A DNA stretch of 32,392 nt. Origin: an uncultured Alistipes sp. (GTDB lineage Bacteria; Bacteroidota; Bacteroidia; Bacteroidales; Rikenellaceae). This document shows positions 15,954 to 24,045 of this stretch, piece by piece. The number at the start of each line of letters is the position of its first letter. Positions within the stretch are counted from its first letter, which is position 1. The notes below the pieces were generated by a model. The model had not been told where the DNA came from. It was given only the letters and a program-made list of their open reading frames with translations, and searched no databases. The position numbers were made by a program, and so were the translations under genes. The stretch is taken from the NCBI GenBank assembly GCA_900545315.1, contig UQYM01000032.1, forward strand, positions 1 to 32,392, given 5' to 3'.

Positions 15954-16718
15954 CTAATCGATCATTTCAATCGCTTTGGCTTCGATCCACCCTTTGTTGC
16001 CGTCTGAGATCTCGATCTCGCGGAAGTCTCCCAGCGAATCTTTTACAGCAACTTTTGTCCCCTCGTGCAGTACGAAGAGATCTTTACTCGAAGGATCGGG
16101 CGAACTTTTTACCGGTGCAGCACTGCTCATGACAATGGCTTTATCCGGATTGAGCAGAATTTTGCGTTGCGATCCGGCAAACCAGGCACTGATGACAAAC
16201 AGTACCAGCAGACTCAAGGCCCCATAAAATCCTATCTTACGCCATTTCAGGGTGCTGGTCAGCAGGTAAACCAATCCGGCGATCAACATCGCGGTGAAGA
16301 AGACCAGGCTCAATCCCGCCCATGCGTTGCTGGTCATACTCGATCGCAATTCATTCATCCAACGGTGTAAGAAGAAGGTGGGCATGACGTCAATCTTATC
16401 TTGAACGTATTTGTTGGCAATCGTAATGTTGTACAACACGTCCTCATCGGACGGAGAAAACCGCAATGCGCGATTGTAGTTGAGCAGCGCTTTGCCGATC
16501 ATGCCCCGCTTGAAATAGGCGTTGCCAAGATTCAGATACAGATCATCGCTCTCATGACCGAGAGCCCGAATGGTTTCGTAATCCTGAACAGCTTTTTGAT
16601 AATTTTCGTCAAAATAGGCCTTATTACCCGACTCCCACAACTCTTTGGTCGTTTGAGCCTGAGCACAGATTGTGGTCGTCAGCAAAAGTGCAACGGCGAT
16701 ATGAAGAAACCTTTTCAT
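15954..16718 (-). CDS. batE: BatE-like protein: TPR, two membrane helices, SH3-like domain
   Basis: This 254-residue protein has a signal peptide (1-21) and TPR repeats (about 24-108, with YLNLGNAYFKRGMIGKALLN matching a TPR unit). Two transmembrane helices follow (about 133-155 and 162-181), then a C-terminal bacterial SH3-like domain (about 190-254, with VLHEGTKVAVKDSLGDF and NKGWIEAK). This is the architecture of BatE of the Bacteroides aerotolerance (bat) locus. Bat proteins were linked to oxygen tolerance genetically; their biochemical role is unsettled. It starts four bases after the batD stop, so translation is probably coupled. Confidence 0.88.
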   Translation of the reverse strand: MKRFLHIAVALLLTTTICAQAQTTKELWESGNKAYFDENYQKAVQDYETIRALGHESDDLYLNLGNAYFKRGMIGKALLNYNRALRFSPSDEDVLYNITIANKYVQDKIDVMPTFFLHRWMNELRSSMTSNAWAGLSLVFFTAMLIAGLVYLLTSTLKWRKIGFYGALSLLVLFVISAWFAGSQRKILLNPDKAIVMSSAAPVKSSPDPSSKDLFVLHEGTKVAVKDSLGDFREIEISDGNKGWIEAKAIEMID

Positions 16719-16722
16719 CGGT

Positions 16723-18573
16723 TTATTTTTTAATCAACGATTCAAATTTGGACAATATCTTGACCGCACCGTTATAGATCTCGGTCATTTGACCCGATGC
16801 TGAAGGCGAGTATTGAGCATATTCGCATTCCGAAATGATCTCAATGAAACGGTTGATATATTCACTTTCGATCGAACGTTTGAGCAACTCTTCGCGCATG
16901 TTGTCCTTCGTTAGGTTCGATACAGGGATATTCAACTTATCGCTCATATATCCCCACAGCGCTTTGAGCATCTCTTCATAGAAGGAGCGCTCATCACCAG
17001 CCGTCATATAGTTGAGTGCAGCGTGCAGGCGTTGCAGTGCCACCTTATTGGCTCGACGATTGCGGATAAGAGTGGTATTCTGCAAATCACGCAGCCGTTT
17101 GCGTAGTACGACATAGGTCCCGGCAGCAGCAGCGGTCAGCACTACAATGGCCAACCAATAGGCCCAACTGCCGAAATAGAGATGTCCTCGACGATGCAGA
17201 TGTGGATTACCAGTGCGGATAAATCGGATATCTTTATCCAAAATTTTCAGATCCTCTTTCATTCTCAGGGTATTACCTCCTGAGATGCCCCCTGTGGAGT
17301 CTGCGTTAACCTCAATGTTGACCTGTGGAGCTGAAAGAGTCACATATTGAGCCTTATTTGGATCAAAATAGGAGAACTCGATCGGACCAACTGTATAAGA
17401 ACCTTCTGCACGAGGAATGAACGGGAAATCGAACTGCCGATAACCGGTGATGCCATTGCTGTTGTGGGAAAGACTCTCGGTTGTCTTCATGTTGTACTGC
17501 TCAAACGAGGAGGGCATTGTTACTTTCGGTGCCTGAATTAACGGCAGGTTACCGTTACCGGAGATCTTCAGTTGATATGTACCTGAGGAGTTGGCTGCCA
17601 TCACATCGTGGTCGAGCTGCCCCTGCATTTGGAACTGCCCCACAGCCCCATTAAACGACGCTGGAGCACCTGACGGAAAGTTTTTGACCGTAATCTGAAT
17701 CGGGGCGGCCGTAATGTTTTTGCGCACCTCCTCAACGTTCTGCCCGGAACCAAAGAAGTTATCAAATAGTGAACCCGTTTGAGGTGCTTCAGTGATGATT
17801 TGCGCAACTATCGTCATGGAACTCTGCTCAATATAGAGCTTGCCATACTGTTGCGGATAGAGCAAGGTCTCTTTGATGATTCGGGTATCGTATACTTTAC
17901 CCTTGTAGGTTTCTCGTTCCCACTTTTGACCATCCACATTGAGCTCCTGAGCCCAAAAACCGTTAAAGGCAGGGAAATTGGCCTTTTCGATGCCGCTAAT
18001 CGGTACGCGTGTATAGAGCTTAAAGGTCGCTTTGACCGGTTGGCCTTTATAGACCTGATTGCGGTTGACATATACGCGTATGAGAATATCGTCAGCGGCA
18101 ATTCCTCTGCCGTTGCGAATCGCACTCCGAGAAGATGGAGAGGACGAGGTACCGTTACCCCGTTGCTGGGACATCCCCTCGGCCTCAACTACTTCAATGG
18201 TCTGTGATTTGGTTGTGTAGGTTTTTCCATCTACGCGTGCAACTGCACCAGGAATGGTAAATTTACCGATTTTGTTGCCTTGCAGAACATACGTGTAGGT
18301 GATAGAGACCGATTGGGTGACTTTGCCGTTGATAATCTGAACAGAACGGCCTTCAGCTGTGCTGGGACCAGCCAAAATATCAAAACCTCCGAATGAGGCA
18401 GGTGGGTTGAAAAGGTCGGGTTTGGTGTTCAGGGTAAATTCGATACGAAACGGTTCGCCTTCCCCCACGATGGTCGGAGTATGTGCTTCGAACGAAACCT
18501 CCTCAGCGAAAACAGGCAAGCACAAACAGAACGAAAAAACGAGAGCAAATATTAATCTCAAACGATGCAACAT
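16723..18573 (-). CDS. batD: BatD-like oxygen tolerance protein
   Basis: This 616-residue protein has a signal peptide (cleavage near residue 23, VFA|EE). A long beta-sandwich periplasmic region of BatD type follows, including GEGEPFRIEFTLNTKP, VYVNRNQVYKGQPVKATFKL and the FNGFWAQEL block. One transmembrane helix lies at about 460-481, and the last 135 residues form a helical cytoplasmic domain. In many Bacteroidota batD follows moxR, a DUF58 gene and the von Willebrand-domain genes batA, batB and batC. Here batD is the first gene, directly facing the divergent ndh region, so those partners are not local. A possible -7 box (TAATTTTG) lies at 18597-18604. Confidence 0.9.
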   Translation of the reverse strand: MLHRLRLIFALVFSFCLCLPVFAEEVSFEAHTPTIVGEGEPFRIEFTLNTKPDLFNPPASFGGFDILAGPSTAEGRSVQIINGKVTQSVSITYTYVLQGNKIGKFTIPGAVARVDGKTYTTKSQTIEVVEAEGMSQQRGNGTSSSPSSRSAIRNGRGIAADDILIRVYVNRNQVYKGQPVKATFKLYTRVPISGIEKANFPAFNGFWAQELNVDGQKWERETYKGKVYDTRIIKETLLYPQQYGKLYIEQSSMTIVAQIITEAPQTGSLFDNFFGSGQNVEEVRKNITAAPIQITVKNFPSGAPASFNGAVGQFQMQGQLDHDVMAANSSGTYQLKISGNGNLPLIQAPKVTMPSSFEQYNMKTTESLSHNSNGITGYRQFDFPFIPRAEGSYTVGPIEFSYFDPNKAQYVTLSAPQVNIEVNADSTGGISGGNTLRMKEDLKILDKDIRFIRTGNPHLHRRGHLYFGSWAYWLAIVVLTAAAAGTYVVLRKRLRDLQNTTLIRNRRANKVALQRLHAALNYMTAGDERSFYEEMLKALWGYMSDKLNIPVSNLTKDNMREELLKRSIESEYINRFIEIISECEYAQYSPSASGQMTEIYNGAVKILSKFESLIKK

Positions 18574-18596
18574 GGTTCTTCGATTCTAATTACCCG

Positions 18597-18604
18597 CAAA
18601 ATTA
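18597..18604 (-). promoter_or_regulatory. Possible -7 box for batD
   Basis: The minus strand reads TAATTTTG, an exact TAnnTTTG match 23 bases upstream of the batD ATG. No -33 element at proper spacing is seen. Confidence 0.4.
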
Positions 18605-18639
18605 ACGGTTTTTCCACAATCTAATACATTTGGCCGTGA

Positions 18640-18924
18640 TTTTGTGACCCTTTATATTCAACGTTGAAAAGGTTAGTTTTAGTATGTCTGACAATGTCTT
18701 GTTGTAGCTTTTATTATCTGTATTAATATTGTTTGTAATGTTTAGATAATCAAGTGCTTAAAGTTTTAAATAGACAATTTTATGAGTAAACAACGTTACT
18801 ATTACGGATCTGTAGGTGAAGATTACGTTAACGAACATGTAGAAATAGTAGTTTTTAAAATTTTTTATATTTACTTTGGCCCAGCTAAGGAAATGATTTT
18901 CTCCAACAATAATCGTGAACAACT
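18640..18924. other. AT-rich intergenic region upstream of ndh
   Basis: My hand count for 18661-18900 gives about 27% G+C, far below the flanking genes. It must contain the ndh control region. TTACTTTG (18871-18878) is one base off a -7 box. A small open frame (18782-18937) lies inside and is listed separately. Confidence 0.6.
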
Positions 18925-18937
18925 ATGCATAATTTAA
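18782..18937 (+). CDS. Possible 51-residue small protein overlapping the ndh start
   Basis: An ATG frame of 51 codons begins MSKQRYYYGSVGEDYVNEHV, has a short hydrophobic middle (EIVVFKIFYIYF) and ends 13 bases inside ndh in another frame. I recognise no family. It could be a leader peptide coupled to ndh translation, a remnant gene, or chance in an AT-rich region, where long open frames are less expected because stop codons are AT-rich. No strong promoter or ribosome-binding site supports it. Codon use is unlike the neighbours. Confidence 0.3.
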   Translation: MSKQRYYYGSVGEDYVNEHVEIVVFKIFYIYFGPAKEMIFSNNNREQLCII

Positions 18938-20259
18938 ATGTCCCTCATACCGATGCAAAACGCGTCGTCATTGTCGGTGGTGGTTTTGCCGGATTAAATT
19001 TGGCAAAAAAGCTCCGGAAATGCTCTCGATACCAGGTCGTATTGGTCGATCAGAATAATTATCACCTGTTCAAGCCTCTGCTTTATCAGGTTGCCAGCGC
19101 CGGATTGGACCCGAGTGATGTGTCATTCCCGTTCCGGCGAGTGTTTCGGGCCAAGAAAAATATCTTTTTCCGGATGGGCCGGATGGTGGCCGTCCATCCG
19201 GAGCAAAACCGCCTGGAGACTTCGAGCGGATCGATTCTATATGATTATTTGGTAATTGCGACTGGTTGCGTTCCCAATTTCTTCGGTATCAAAGATATCG
19301 AAAAGTTTTCCTGGCCGATGGCCGATGTGCGTGACTCGCTGCGCATCCGGAATACGATGTTTAACAATTTGGAACGGGCCATGATTGCTCCAACAGATGC
19401 CGATCGGCAGACCTTGTTAAATATTGTGATTGTAGGAGGCGGCGCCTCTGGAGTAGAGATCGCCGGTGCGATGGCGGAAATGCGTCGGTATATTGTTCCG
19501 AAAGATTATCCGGGTATCGATATTGCAATGATGCATATCTATTTGATCGAAGGTCGTGATCGTTTGCTTGCCAGTATGACTCCCAGAACCTCCAAAGGAT
19601 GTCTGCAAGTGCTTGAAGAGAAGGGTGTCGAGGTGTTACTGGGAATTACCGTTACTGATTATCGTGACAATCGTGTCTATTGCAGCGACGGACGTGTGAT
19701 TCGAAGTGCCAATTTGATCTGGACCAGCGGAGTGAAGAGCGAAATGATCGAAGGTATCGAACAGAGCCAAAAGGAACATCGCGGTCGTATATTAACGGAT
19801 AGTTATAATCGAGTTAAGGGATTCGACAATATTTTTGCTATTGGCGATGTCGCTTTTGTCGATGATCCGCTCTACCCTGCCGGATATCCGCAATTGGCAC
19901 GTGTGGCCATTTCGCAAGGACAGCGTTTGGCCTCCAATTTAATTGCACAAGCTGATAATCGTCCGATGAAACCGTACCGTTACACGCCTATTGGCGTATT
20001 GGCAACGGTCGGACGTAATCGGGCTTTCGTCGAATGGGGTAAATTGTATCTTGAAGGTTTTTGGGCCTGGATGGTGTGGAGTGTGATTCATATTCTGTTC
20101 CTGCTCGGGGTGCAGAGTAAAATCAAGGTCTTCACGGGGTGGATCTGGAACTATTTCGGCAAAGATCTGCCTGTCCGTTTGATTATTGGGGATACCCCGC
20201 CACATCATCTCGATAAAACAAAAGAGACAGATCCGAATAACGCATCTGCCTCTCATTGA
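18925..20259 (+). CDS. ndh: Type II NADH:quinone oxidoreductase (NDH-2)
   Basis: This 444-residue flavoenzyme oxidises NADH and reduces membrane quinone without pumping ions. It has two dinucleotide folds: GGGFAGL (18-24) for FAD and GGGASGVEIAG (171-181) for NADH. FAIGDVAF (304-311) contacts FAD. QLARVAISQGQ (323-333) matches the AxxxxQxxx quinone/flavin motif. The C-terminal hydrophobic/amphipathic region (about 378-412) anchors it to the inner membrane. The start matches the normal family N-terminus, a few residues before the first beta strand. Electrons could pass via quinol to the CydAB oxidase encoded in this window. Its 3' end contains the terminator of the convergent yebC. Confidence 0.93.
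   Translation: MHNLNVPHTDAKRVVIVGGGFAGLNLAKKLRKCSRYQVVLVDQNNYHLFKPLLYQVASAGLDPSDVSFPFRRVFRAKKNIFFRMGRMVAVHPEQNRLETSSGSILYDYLVIATGCVPNFFGIKDIEKFSWPMADVRDSLRIRNTMFNNLERAMIAPTDADRQTLLNIVIVGGGASGVEIAGAMAEMRRYIVPKDYPGIDIAMMHIYLIEGRDRLLASMTPRTSKGCLQVLEEKGVEVLLGITVTDYRDNRVYCSDGRVIRSANLIWTSGVKSEMIEGIEQSQKEHRGRILTDSYNRVKGFDNIFAIGDVAFVDDPLYPAGYPQLARVAISQGQRLASNLIAQADNRPMKPYRYTPIGVLATVGRNRAFVEWGKLYLEGFWAWMVWSVIHILFLLGVQSKIKVFTGWIWNYFGKDLPVRLIIGDTPPHHLDKTKETDPNNASASH
20210..20253 (-). terminator. yebC terminator inside the 3' end of ndh
   Basis: On the minus strand AGAGGCAGAT (20253-20244) pairs with ATCTGTCTCT (20232-20223), with one mismatch and an 11-base loop, and is followed by TTTGTTTTA. The T tail is only on this strand. 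The element overlaps the last codons of ndh, which ends at 20259. Confidence 0.65.
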
Positions 20260-20293
20260 TATATTTGATAACCTCTTTTAGTAAGAAGCCGGA

Positions 20294-21034
20294 TCATTCC
20301 TCCTCATCATCGGAATCTTCGGTTTCTTTCATATTGTGGAAGACGTTGGTTACATCATCGTCCTCTTCGAGCCGTTCAACCAATTTGTCAATTGATTCCC
20401 GTTGTTCATCGGTAACCTCTTTGGTGTCCAACGGAATGCGTACGAACTCTCCGCTGATCAATTCGAAGCCGTTGTCCTCGATATATTTCTGGATTTTACC
20501 GTAAGCCTCGAATGCTCCGTAAATGGTGATTTCGTTCTCATCGGCATAAACCTCATCGACCCCGAAATCAATCAGTTCCAGCTCCAGTTCATCCAGGTCA
20601 ACACCCTCTTTGGGGGCCACTTTGAAAACACATTTGTGTTCGAACAGGAAGTCCACCGAACCGGTAGTTCCCAACGTACCGCCACATTTGTTGAAGCAGT
20701 TACGCACATTGGCCACCGTACGGGTCGTATTGTCGGTTGCAGTCTCGACAATGATGGCGATGCCATACGGACCGTAACCTTCATAAACCATCTCTTTGTA
20801 ATCGGCCGTATCTTTTGAAATAGCCCGTTTAATAGCCCTTTCGACATTCTCTTTGGGCATATTGGCCGCTTTGGCATTCTGAATCAATACACGCAAACGG
20901 ACGTTGCCACCTGGGTCTGGACCTCCTGCCTTAACGGCGATTTCGATCTCTTTGCCCAGTTTGGTAAAGGTACGGGCCATGTTACCCCAACGTTTCAATT
21001 TACGCGCTTTGCGGTATTCGAATGCTCTTCCCAT
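20294..21034 (-). CDS. yebC: YebC/TACO1 family protein
   Basis: This 246-residue protein begins MGRAFEYRKARKLKRWGNMARTF in the normal family manner. It carries the conserved GGPDPGGNVRLR (38-49) and VYEGYGPYGIAIIVE blocks and the DNTTRTVANVR segment. It ends in an acidic tail (TEDSDDEEE). YebC was long called a transcriptional regulator, but recent work on the family points to helping ribosomes through proline-rich stretches. Which applies here cannot be read from the sequence. It is monocistronic and convergent with ndh, with 34 bases between the stops. Confidence 0.95.
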   Translation of the reverse strand: MGRAFEYRKARKLKRWGNMARTFTKLGKEIEIAVKAGGPDPGGNVRLRVLIQNAKAANMPKENVERAIKRAISKDTADYKEMVYEGYGPYGIAIIVETATDNTTRTVANVRNCFNKCGGTLGTTGSVDFLFEHKCVFKVAPKEGVDLDELELELIDFGVDEVYADENEITIYGAFEAYGKIQKYIEDNGFELISGEFVRIPLDTKEVTDEQRESIDKLVERLEEDDDVTNVFHNMKETEDSDDEEE

Positions 21035-21401
21035 ATGGTTTGTAATTTAAAATTTTCGGTTGGCAAAATTAAATAAAAAAAACTGGAAAGAGAAATCTAA
21101 CCGCCTTTGCTTTACAAATCTTTGTGTTGATGGACCCACTTTTTGAAGCTGCAATTTATCTCTGAACAATAAACCTCCTCGTGCAATCCCGTTAGTCCAT
21201 GCGGATATTTTGCCTGCGAAATTTTTTCATATCATTTTGTATTGCGTTCATGCTGCATCTTTTAGCGACGAGGAACGAAATAGGCCGGCAACAGTCGTAT
21301 TAATGTGCTAAAATGGAGGTTATCTGAACTTGGGCCGGTCTCAGACTCTTGTGACCGATCCTTAATTAAGATACCTTAGTTTATGGAGAAGCTGGGGCCG
21401 G
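21035..21401. other. Non-coding stretch between divergent yebC and the TsaC gene
   Basis: No gene is supported. The left end holds the yebC promoter candidate and the right end runs into the TsaC promoter. About 250 bases between them are unexplained; I see only a weak GGTC/GACC pairing around 21337-21355. Confidence 0.5.
21064..21095 (-). promoter_or_regulatory. Probable yebC promoter
   Basis: The minus strand has TTTC (21095-21092), 20 bases, then TAATTTTG (21071-21064). The -7 box matches and the -33 box has one mismatch. Confidence 0.5.
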
Positions 21402-21432
21402 TTTGATGACACCAACAAAAACACTATTTTTG
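21402..21432 (+). promoter_or_regulatory. Consensus promoter of the TsaC-thioesterase operon
   Basis: TTTG (21402-21405), a 19-base spacer and TATTTTTG (21425-21432) match the Bacteroidota consensus exactly. The ATG follows 22 bases later. Confidence 0.75.
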
Positions 21433-21454
21433 TCTGGAACAAAAAAGATGAGTT

Positions 21455-22024
21455 ATGACATTGGATGAACAGGTCAATCAGGCTTTGGAGGTGCTGCGGC
21501 AGGGCGGTATTATCCTATACCCGACCGATACGGTATGGGGCATTGGATGTGATGCGACCAATGCAGAAGCTGTGGAAAAAATTTATGCCCTTAAGGAGAG
21601 TGTCAACAAGAAGAGCATGTTGGTGTTGCTCGATAAAACAGAAAAAGTTTCCCTGTATATTCATAAAGTGCCCGACATTGCCTGGCAACTGTATGATGTA
21701 GCGGATAAACCGTTGACTTTGATTTTGCCAGGAGCTTGTGGAGTCGCTCCCAATCTGGTCCCGGAGGAGGGAACGCTCGGTATCCGGATTGCGGATCATG
21801 AATTTTGCAAAAAGTTGATTTACAAATTACGCAAACCGCTGGTATCTACGTCGGCCAATATTTCGGGAGAACCCACCCCAACCTCTTTCGATCAAATTTC
21901 ACAAAAAATCATCGATGGTGTCGATTTGGTTGTGGATCCAATTTTTGATGAGCACCCTACGCACAAGGCTTCATCCATTCTGATGGTGGGTGTCGATGGT
22001 GAAATTAAAATTATTCGAGCCTGA
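21455..22024 (+). CDS. L-threonylcarbamoyladenylate synthase (TsaC/YrdC-type)
   Basis: This 189-residue enzyme makes threonylcarbamoyl-AMP from threonine, bicarbonate and ATP, the first step to the t6A37 modification of ANN-decoding tRNAs. Family motifs are present: IILYPTDTVWGIGCDA (19-34), the KIYALK segment (42-47) and VSTSANISGEPTP (130-142). It has only the YrdC domain and lacks the C-terminal Sua5 domain, so it is the short TsaC form. The strong promoter directly upstream and the thioesterase gene starting one base after its stop make it the first gene of a two-gene operon. Confidence 0.93.
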   Translation: MTLDEQVNQALEVLRQGGIILYPTDTVWGIGCDATNAEAVEKIYALKESVNKKSMLVLLDKTEKVSLYIHKVPDIAWQLYDVADKPLTLILPGACGVAPNLVPEEGTLGIRIADHEFCKKLIYKLRKPLVSTSANISGEPTPTSFDQISQKIIDGVDLVVDPIFDEHPTHKASSILMVGVDGEIKIIRA

Positions 22025-22025
22025 G

Positions 22026-22424
22026 ATGATAACGGTTACTCCTATTCAGAAACGTTTTGCGGATGTAGACATGCTGGGGCATGTCAACAATGTGAATCAG
22101 CAGCATTACTTTGATTTGGGCAAAAGCGACTATTTTACACAGGTCATCAACGGACCTACCTCGTGGACAAAGGAGGGGCTGATCGCTGTAGCAACCAATA
22201 CGAACTATATGGCTCAGATTTGGTATAATGAACCGATCGTTGTGCGGACACGTCTGGAGAAGATCGGTAACAAAAGTTTGACGCTGTTCCAACAGATTGT
22301 CAATACCCAAACCGAAGAGATTAAATCCGAAAGCAGATCCGTACTGGTCGCCTTTGATTTTGTCGCACAACGTTCCATCCCTATTCCGCCGGATTGGCGA
22401 GAAAAATTCGCAGTTCAACTTTAA
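22026..22424 (+). CDS. Acyl-CoA thioesterase, hotdog fold (4HBT/YbgC-like)
   Basis: This 132-residue single hotdog-domain protein hydrolyses acyl thioesters. The signature is at the N-terminus: FADVDMLGHVNNVNQQHYFD (11-30), with Asp15 in the place of the catalytic Asp of the 4-hydroxybenzoyl-CoA thioesterase family and the usual GHVNN helix start. The substrate is unknown. Its ATG lies one base after the TsaC stop; the longer frame back to 21990 is rejected because it overlaps that gene and adds residues outside the domain. An idle intrinsic terminator shared with the convergent cold-shock gene follows. Confidence 0.9.
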   Translation: MITVTPIQKRFADVDMLGHVNNVNQQHYFDLGKSDYFTQVINGPTSWTKEGLIAVATNTNYMAQIWYNEPIVVRTRLEKIGNKSLTLFQQIVNTQTEEIKSESRSVLVAFDFVAQRSIPIPPDWREKFAVQL

Positions 22425-22491
22425 TGGTTGTCAAGACAACCCAGAGTGCGCAAGGTTGTGTACGGAGTAGAGTCCAATATAGTTTAAACAT

Positions 22492-22523
22492 AAAAAAGAG
22501 GGTCAATCGGACCCTCTTTTTTT
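22492..22523. terminator. Bidirectional terminator between the thioesterase and csp genes
   Basis: GAGGGTC (22498-22504) pairs with GACCCTC (22510-22516) around a five-base loop, with six A residues before and seven T residues after, so it can act on both strands. Confidence 0.9.
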
Positions 22524-22564
22524 AAGTTTTAATAGTAAATTTAGTATTTGTTTGGAATACGAAA

Positions 22565-22765
22565 TTATTCTATTACGGTTACATTCACAGCCTGCTCGCC
22601 CTTTTTGCCTTCGCCAATTTCGAACTCAACATGCTGACCTTCGTCCAGGCCCCGAAATCCCTCTTTGTTGATACCTGTGTAATGAACAAAGATGTCGTTG
22701 CCCGCTTCGGTTTTGATAAAGCCATAGCCTTTGGCTGAATCAAACCATTTTACAGTACCTTTCAT
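22565..22765 (-). CDS. Cold-shock domain protein (CspA family)
   Basis: This 66-residue single cold-shock domain protein binds single-stranded RNA or DNA and acts as an RNA chaperone. RNP1 is KGYGFI (12-17) and RNP2 is DIFVHY (24-29). The aromatic face (Trp8, Phe9, Tyr14, Phe16, Phe26, His28) is complete. Length is typical. A weak promoter (GTTG-N19-TTTCTTTG, -7 at 22795-22802) would give a leader of about 25 bases, too short for an E. coli-type cspA thermosensor; a farther promoter in the AT-rich stretch to 22904 remains possible. Whether it is cold-induced cannot be told. Confidence 0.96.
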   Translation of the reverse strand: MKGTVKWFDSAKGYGFIKTEAGNDIFVHYTGINKEGFRGLDEGQHVEFEIGEGKKGEQAVNVTVIE

Positions 22766-22904
22766 AAAAATAAATATTAAATGATATCCACCTACAAAGA
22801 AAACAAAAAACTTTTTGAAAACAACACCATGGCGTAGTGTTTTTTTGCCCTATGAGTAGATTTTGATTATATAAGCGCTTACTTGAACGTTTTTTGAATG
22901 TTTT

Positions 22905-22942
22905 TGAAACAAAATGCGCTGCTCTTTCACGGAGCAGCGCAT
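22905..22942 (-). terminator. fabG terminator
   Basis: ATGCGCTGCTC (22942-22932 on the minus strand) pairs with GAGCAGCGCAT (22924-22914) around seven bases and is followed by TTTGTTTC. It begins 26 bases after the fabG stop. Confidence 0.85.
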
Positions 22943-22967
22943 ATAACGTATCGAATAAATTCCTTGA

Positions 22968-23714
22968 TCAGGTATTCATACCACCACATACATGGATCGT
23001 CTGACCGCTCACATAGCTTGACAGGTCAGATGCGAGGAAGAGTGCCACATTAGCCACATCCTGCGGAGTACCGCCACGACGCAACGGAATTTTTTTCGCC
23101 CAATCGTCACGAACCTCCTGAGACAACTGTGCGGTCATATCGGTAATAATGAAGCCCGGAGCGATGGCATTTGCACGGATTCCACGCGAACCCAACTCTT
23201 TAGCGATTGATTTGGCCAAACCGATCAATCCGGCTTTAGAAGCCGAATAGTTAGCCTGTCCTGCATTACCCGATACACCGACAACCGATGCCATATTGAT
23301 AATGCTGCCGCTCTTCTGACGCATCATAATCGGAGTAACGGCATGGATAAAGTTGAATGCAGATTTCAGGTTGACATTAATCACCATGTCCCACTGCTGC
23401 TCACTCATACGCATCATCAGACCGTCGCGCGTAATACCGGCGTTGTTAACCAATACATCGATACGACCGAAATCCTTAACGATTTCGGCAACCACCTTAG
23501 CGGTATCTTCGAAATCGGCAGCATTCGACGTATAGCCTTTCGCTTTAACACCCAACGCCTGCAACTCCTTTTCGGTATTTTGGAAATTTTCATCCGCTTT
23601 CAGATCGGTAAAGGCAACGGCAGCCCCCTCTTCGGCGAATTTCATCGCAATCGCCTTACCGATACCGCGAGCGGCACCTGTAATCACGGCGACTTTTCCT
23701 TCAAGTAGTTTCAT
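22968..23714 (-). CDS. fabG: 3-oxoacyl-[acyl-carrier-protein] reductase
   Basis: FabG (248 residues) is the NADPH-dependent reductase of fatty-acid elongation. It has the short-chain dehydrogenase layout: cofactor motif TGAARGIG (12-19), NNAG (90-93), and catalytic Asn114, Ser143, Tyr156 and Lys160 (YSASK). The C-terminal IHVCGGMNT is typical of FabG rather than of other SDR enzymes. I chose the ATG at 23714 because it starts the conserved MKLLEGKVAVITG. The longer frame back to 23780 would read through the promoter. The gene is alone, not within a fab cluster, and is divergent from glyA. Confidence 0.93.
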   Translation of the reverse strand: MKLLEGKVAVITGAARGIGKAIAMKFAEEGAAVAFTDLKADENFQNTEKELQALGVKAKGYTSNAADFEDTAKVVAEIVKDFGRIDVLVNNAGITRDGLMMRMSEQQWDMVINVNLKSAFNFIHAVTPIMMRQKSGSIINMASVVGVSGNAGQANYSASKAGLIGLAKSIAKELGSRGIRANAIAPGFIITDMTAQLSQEVRDDWAKKIPLRRGGTPQDVANVALFLASDLSSYVSGQTIHVCGGMNT

Positions 23715-23767
23715 CCGTTTATCTTTAAAATGATTAAAAATATTCGTGTACTCCCATTCGGGATGAT

Positions 23768-23798
23768 CAAAGATATACAATTATTTGCAATTATGAAA
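23768..23798 (-). promoter_or_regulatory. fabG promoter
   Basis: On the minus strand TTTC (23798-23795), 19 bases and TATCTTTG (23775-23768). The -7 is exact, the -33 has one mismatch. The start codon is about 54 bases downstream. Confidence 0.6.
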
Positions 23799-23999
23799 TT
23801 TTACGCCATCACTTCACCACCCAATCGGATAAGACATAAGATACAGAATAGGAACAACAGGCATTATTTTGCCTGCTCTTGTAATATATAATAGGATATC
23901 AACGATCTCACTCCTGCAACGATCATTCAAATCTGGACCTACAGTTACCCTCCCGTCCAGTAAGATTGCGATGAATATTCGGATTGTCCATTTTTTTGC

Positions 24000-24007
24000 T
24001 ACCTTTG
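24000..24007 (+). promoter_or_regulatory. -7 box for glyA
   Basis: TACCTTTG matches TAnnTTTG exactly, 38 bases before the glyA ATG. The -33 region (ATTC at 19 bases) is poor. Confidence 0.5.
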
Positions 24008-24045
24008 GAGCATATTCCTAAGTAAATGATATAATCCTCACCGAA

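Noticed and set aside
20294..21034. Functional link between YebC (proline-stretch translation) and the two tRNA-Pro genes
   Set aside because: They are more than 10 kb apart with many unrelated genes between; co-location in one window is not evidence.
22968..23780. Longer FabG start at 23780
   Set aside because: The extra 22 residues match no FabG N-terminus and their codons contain the consensus promoter box.
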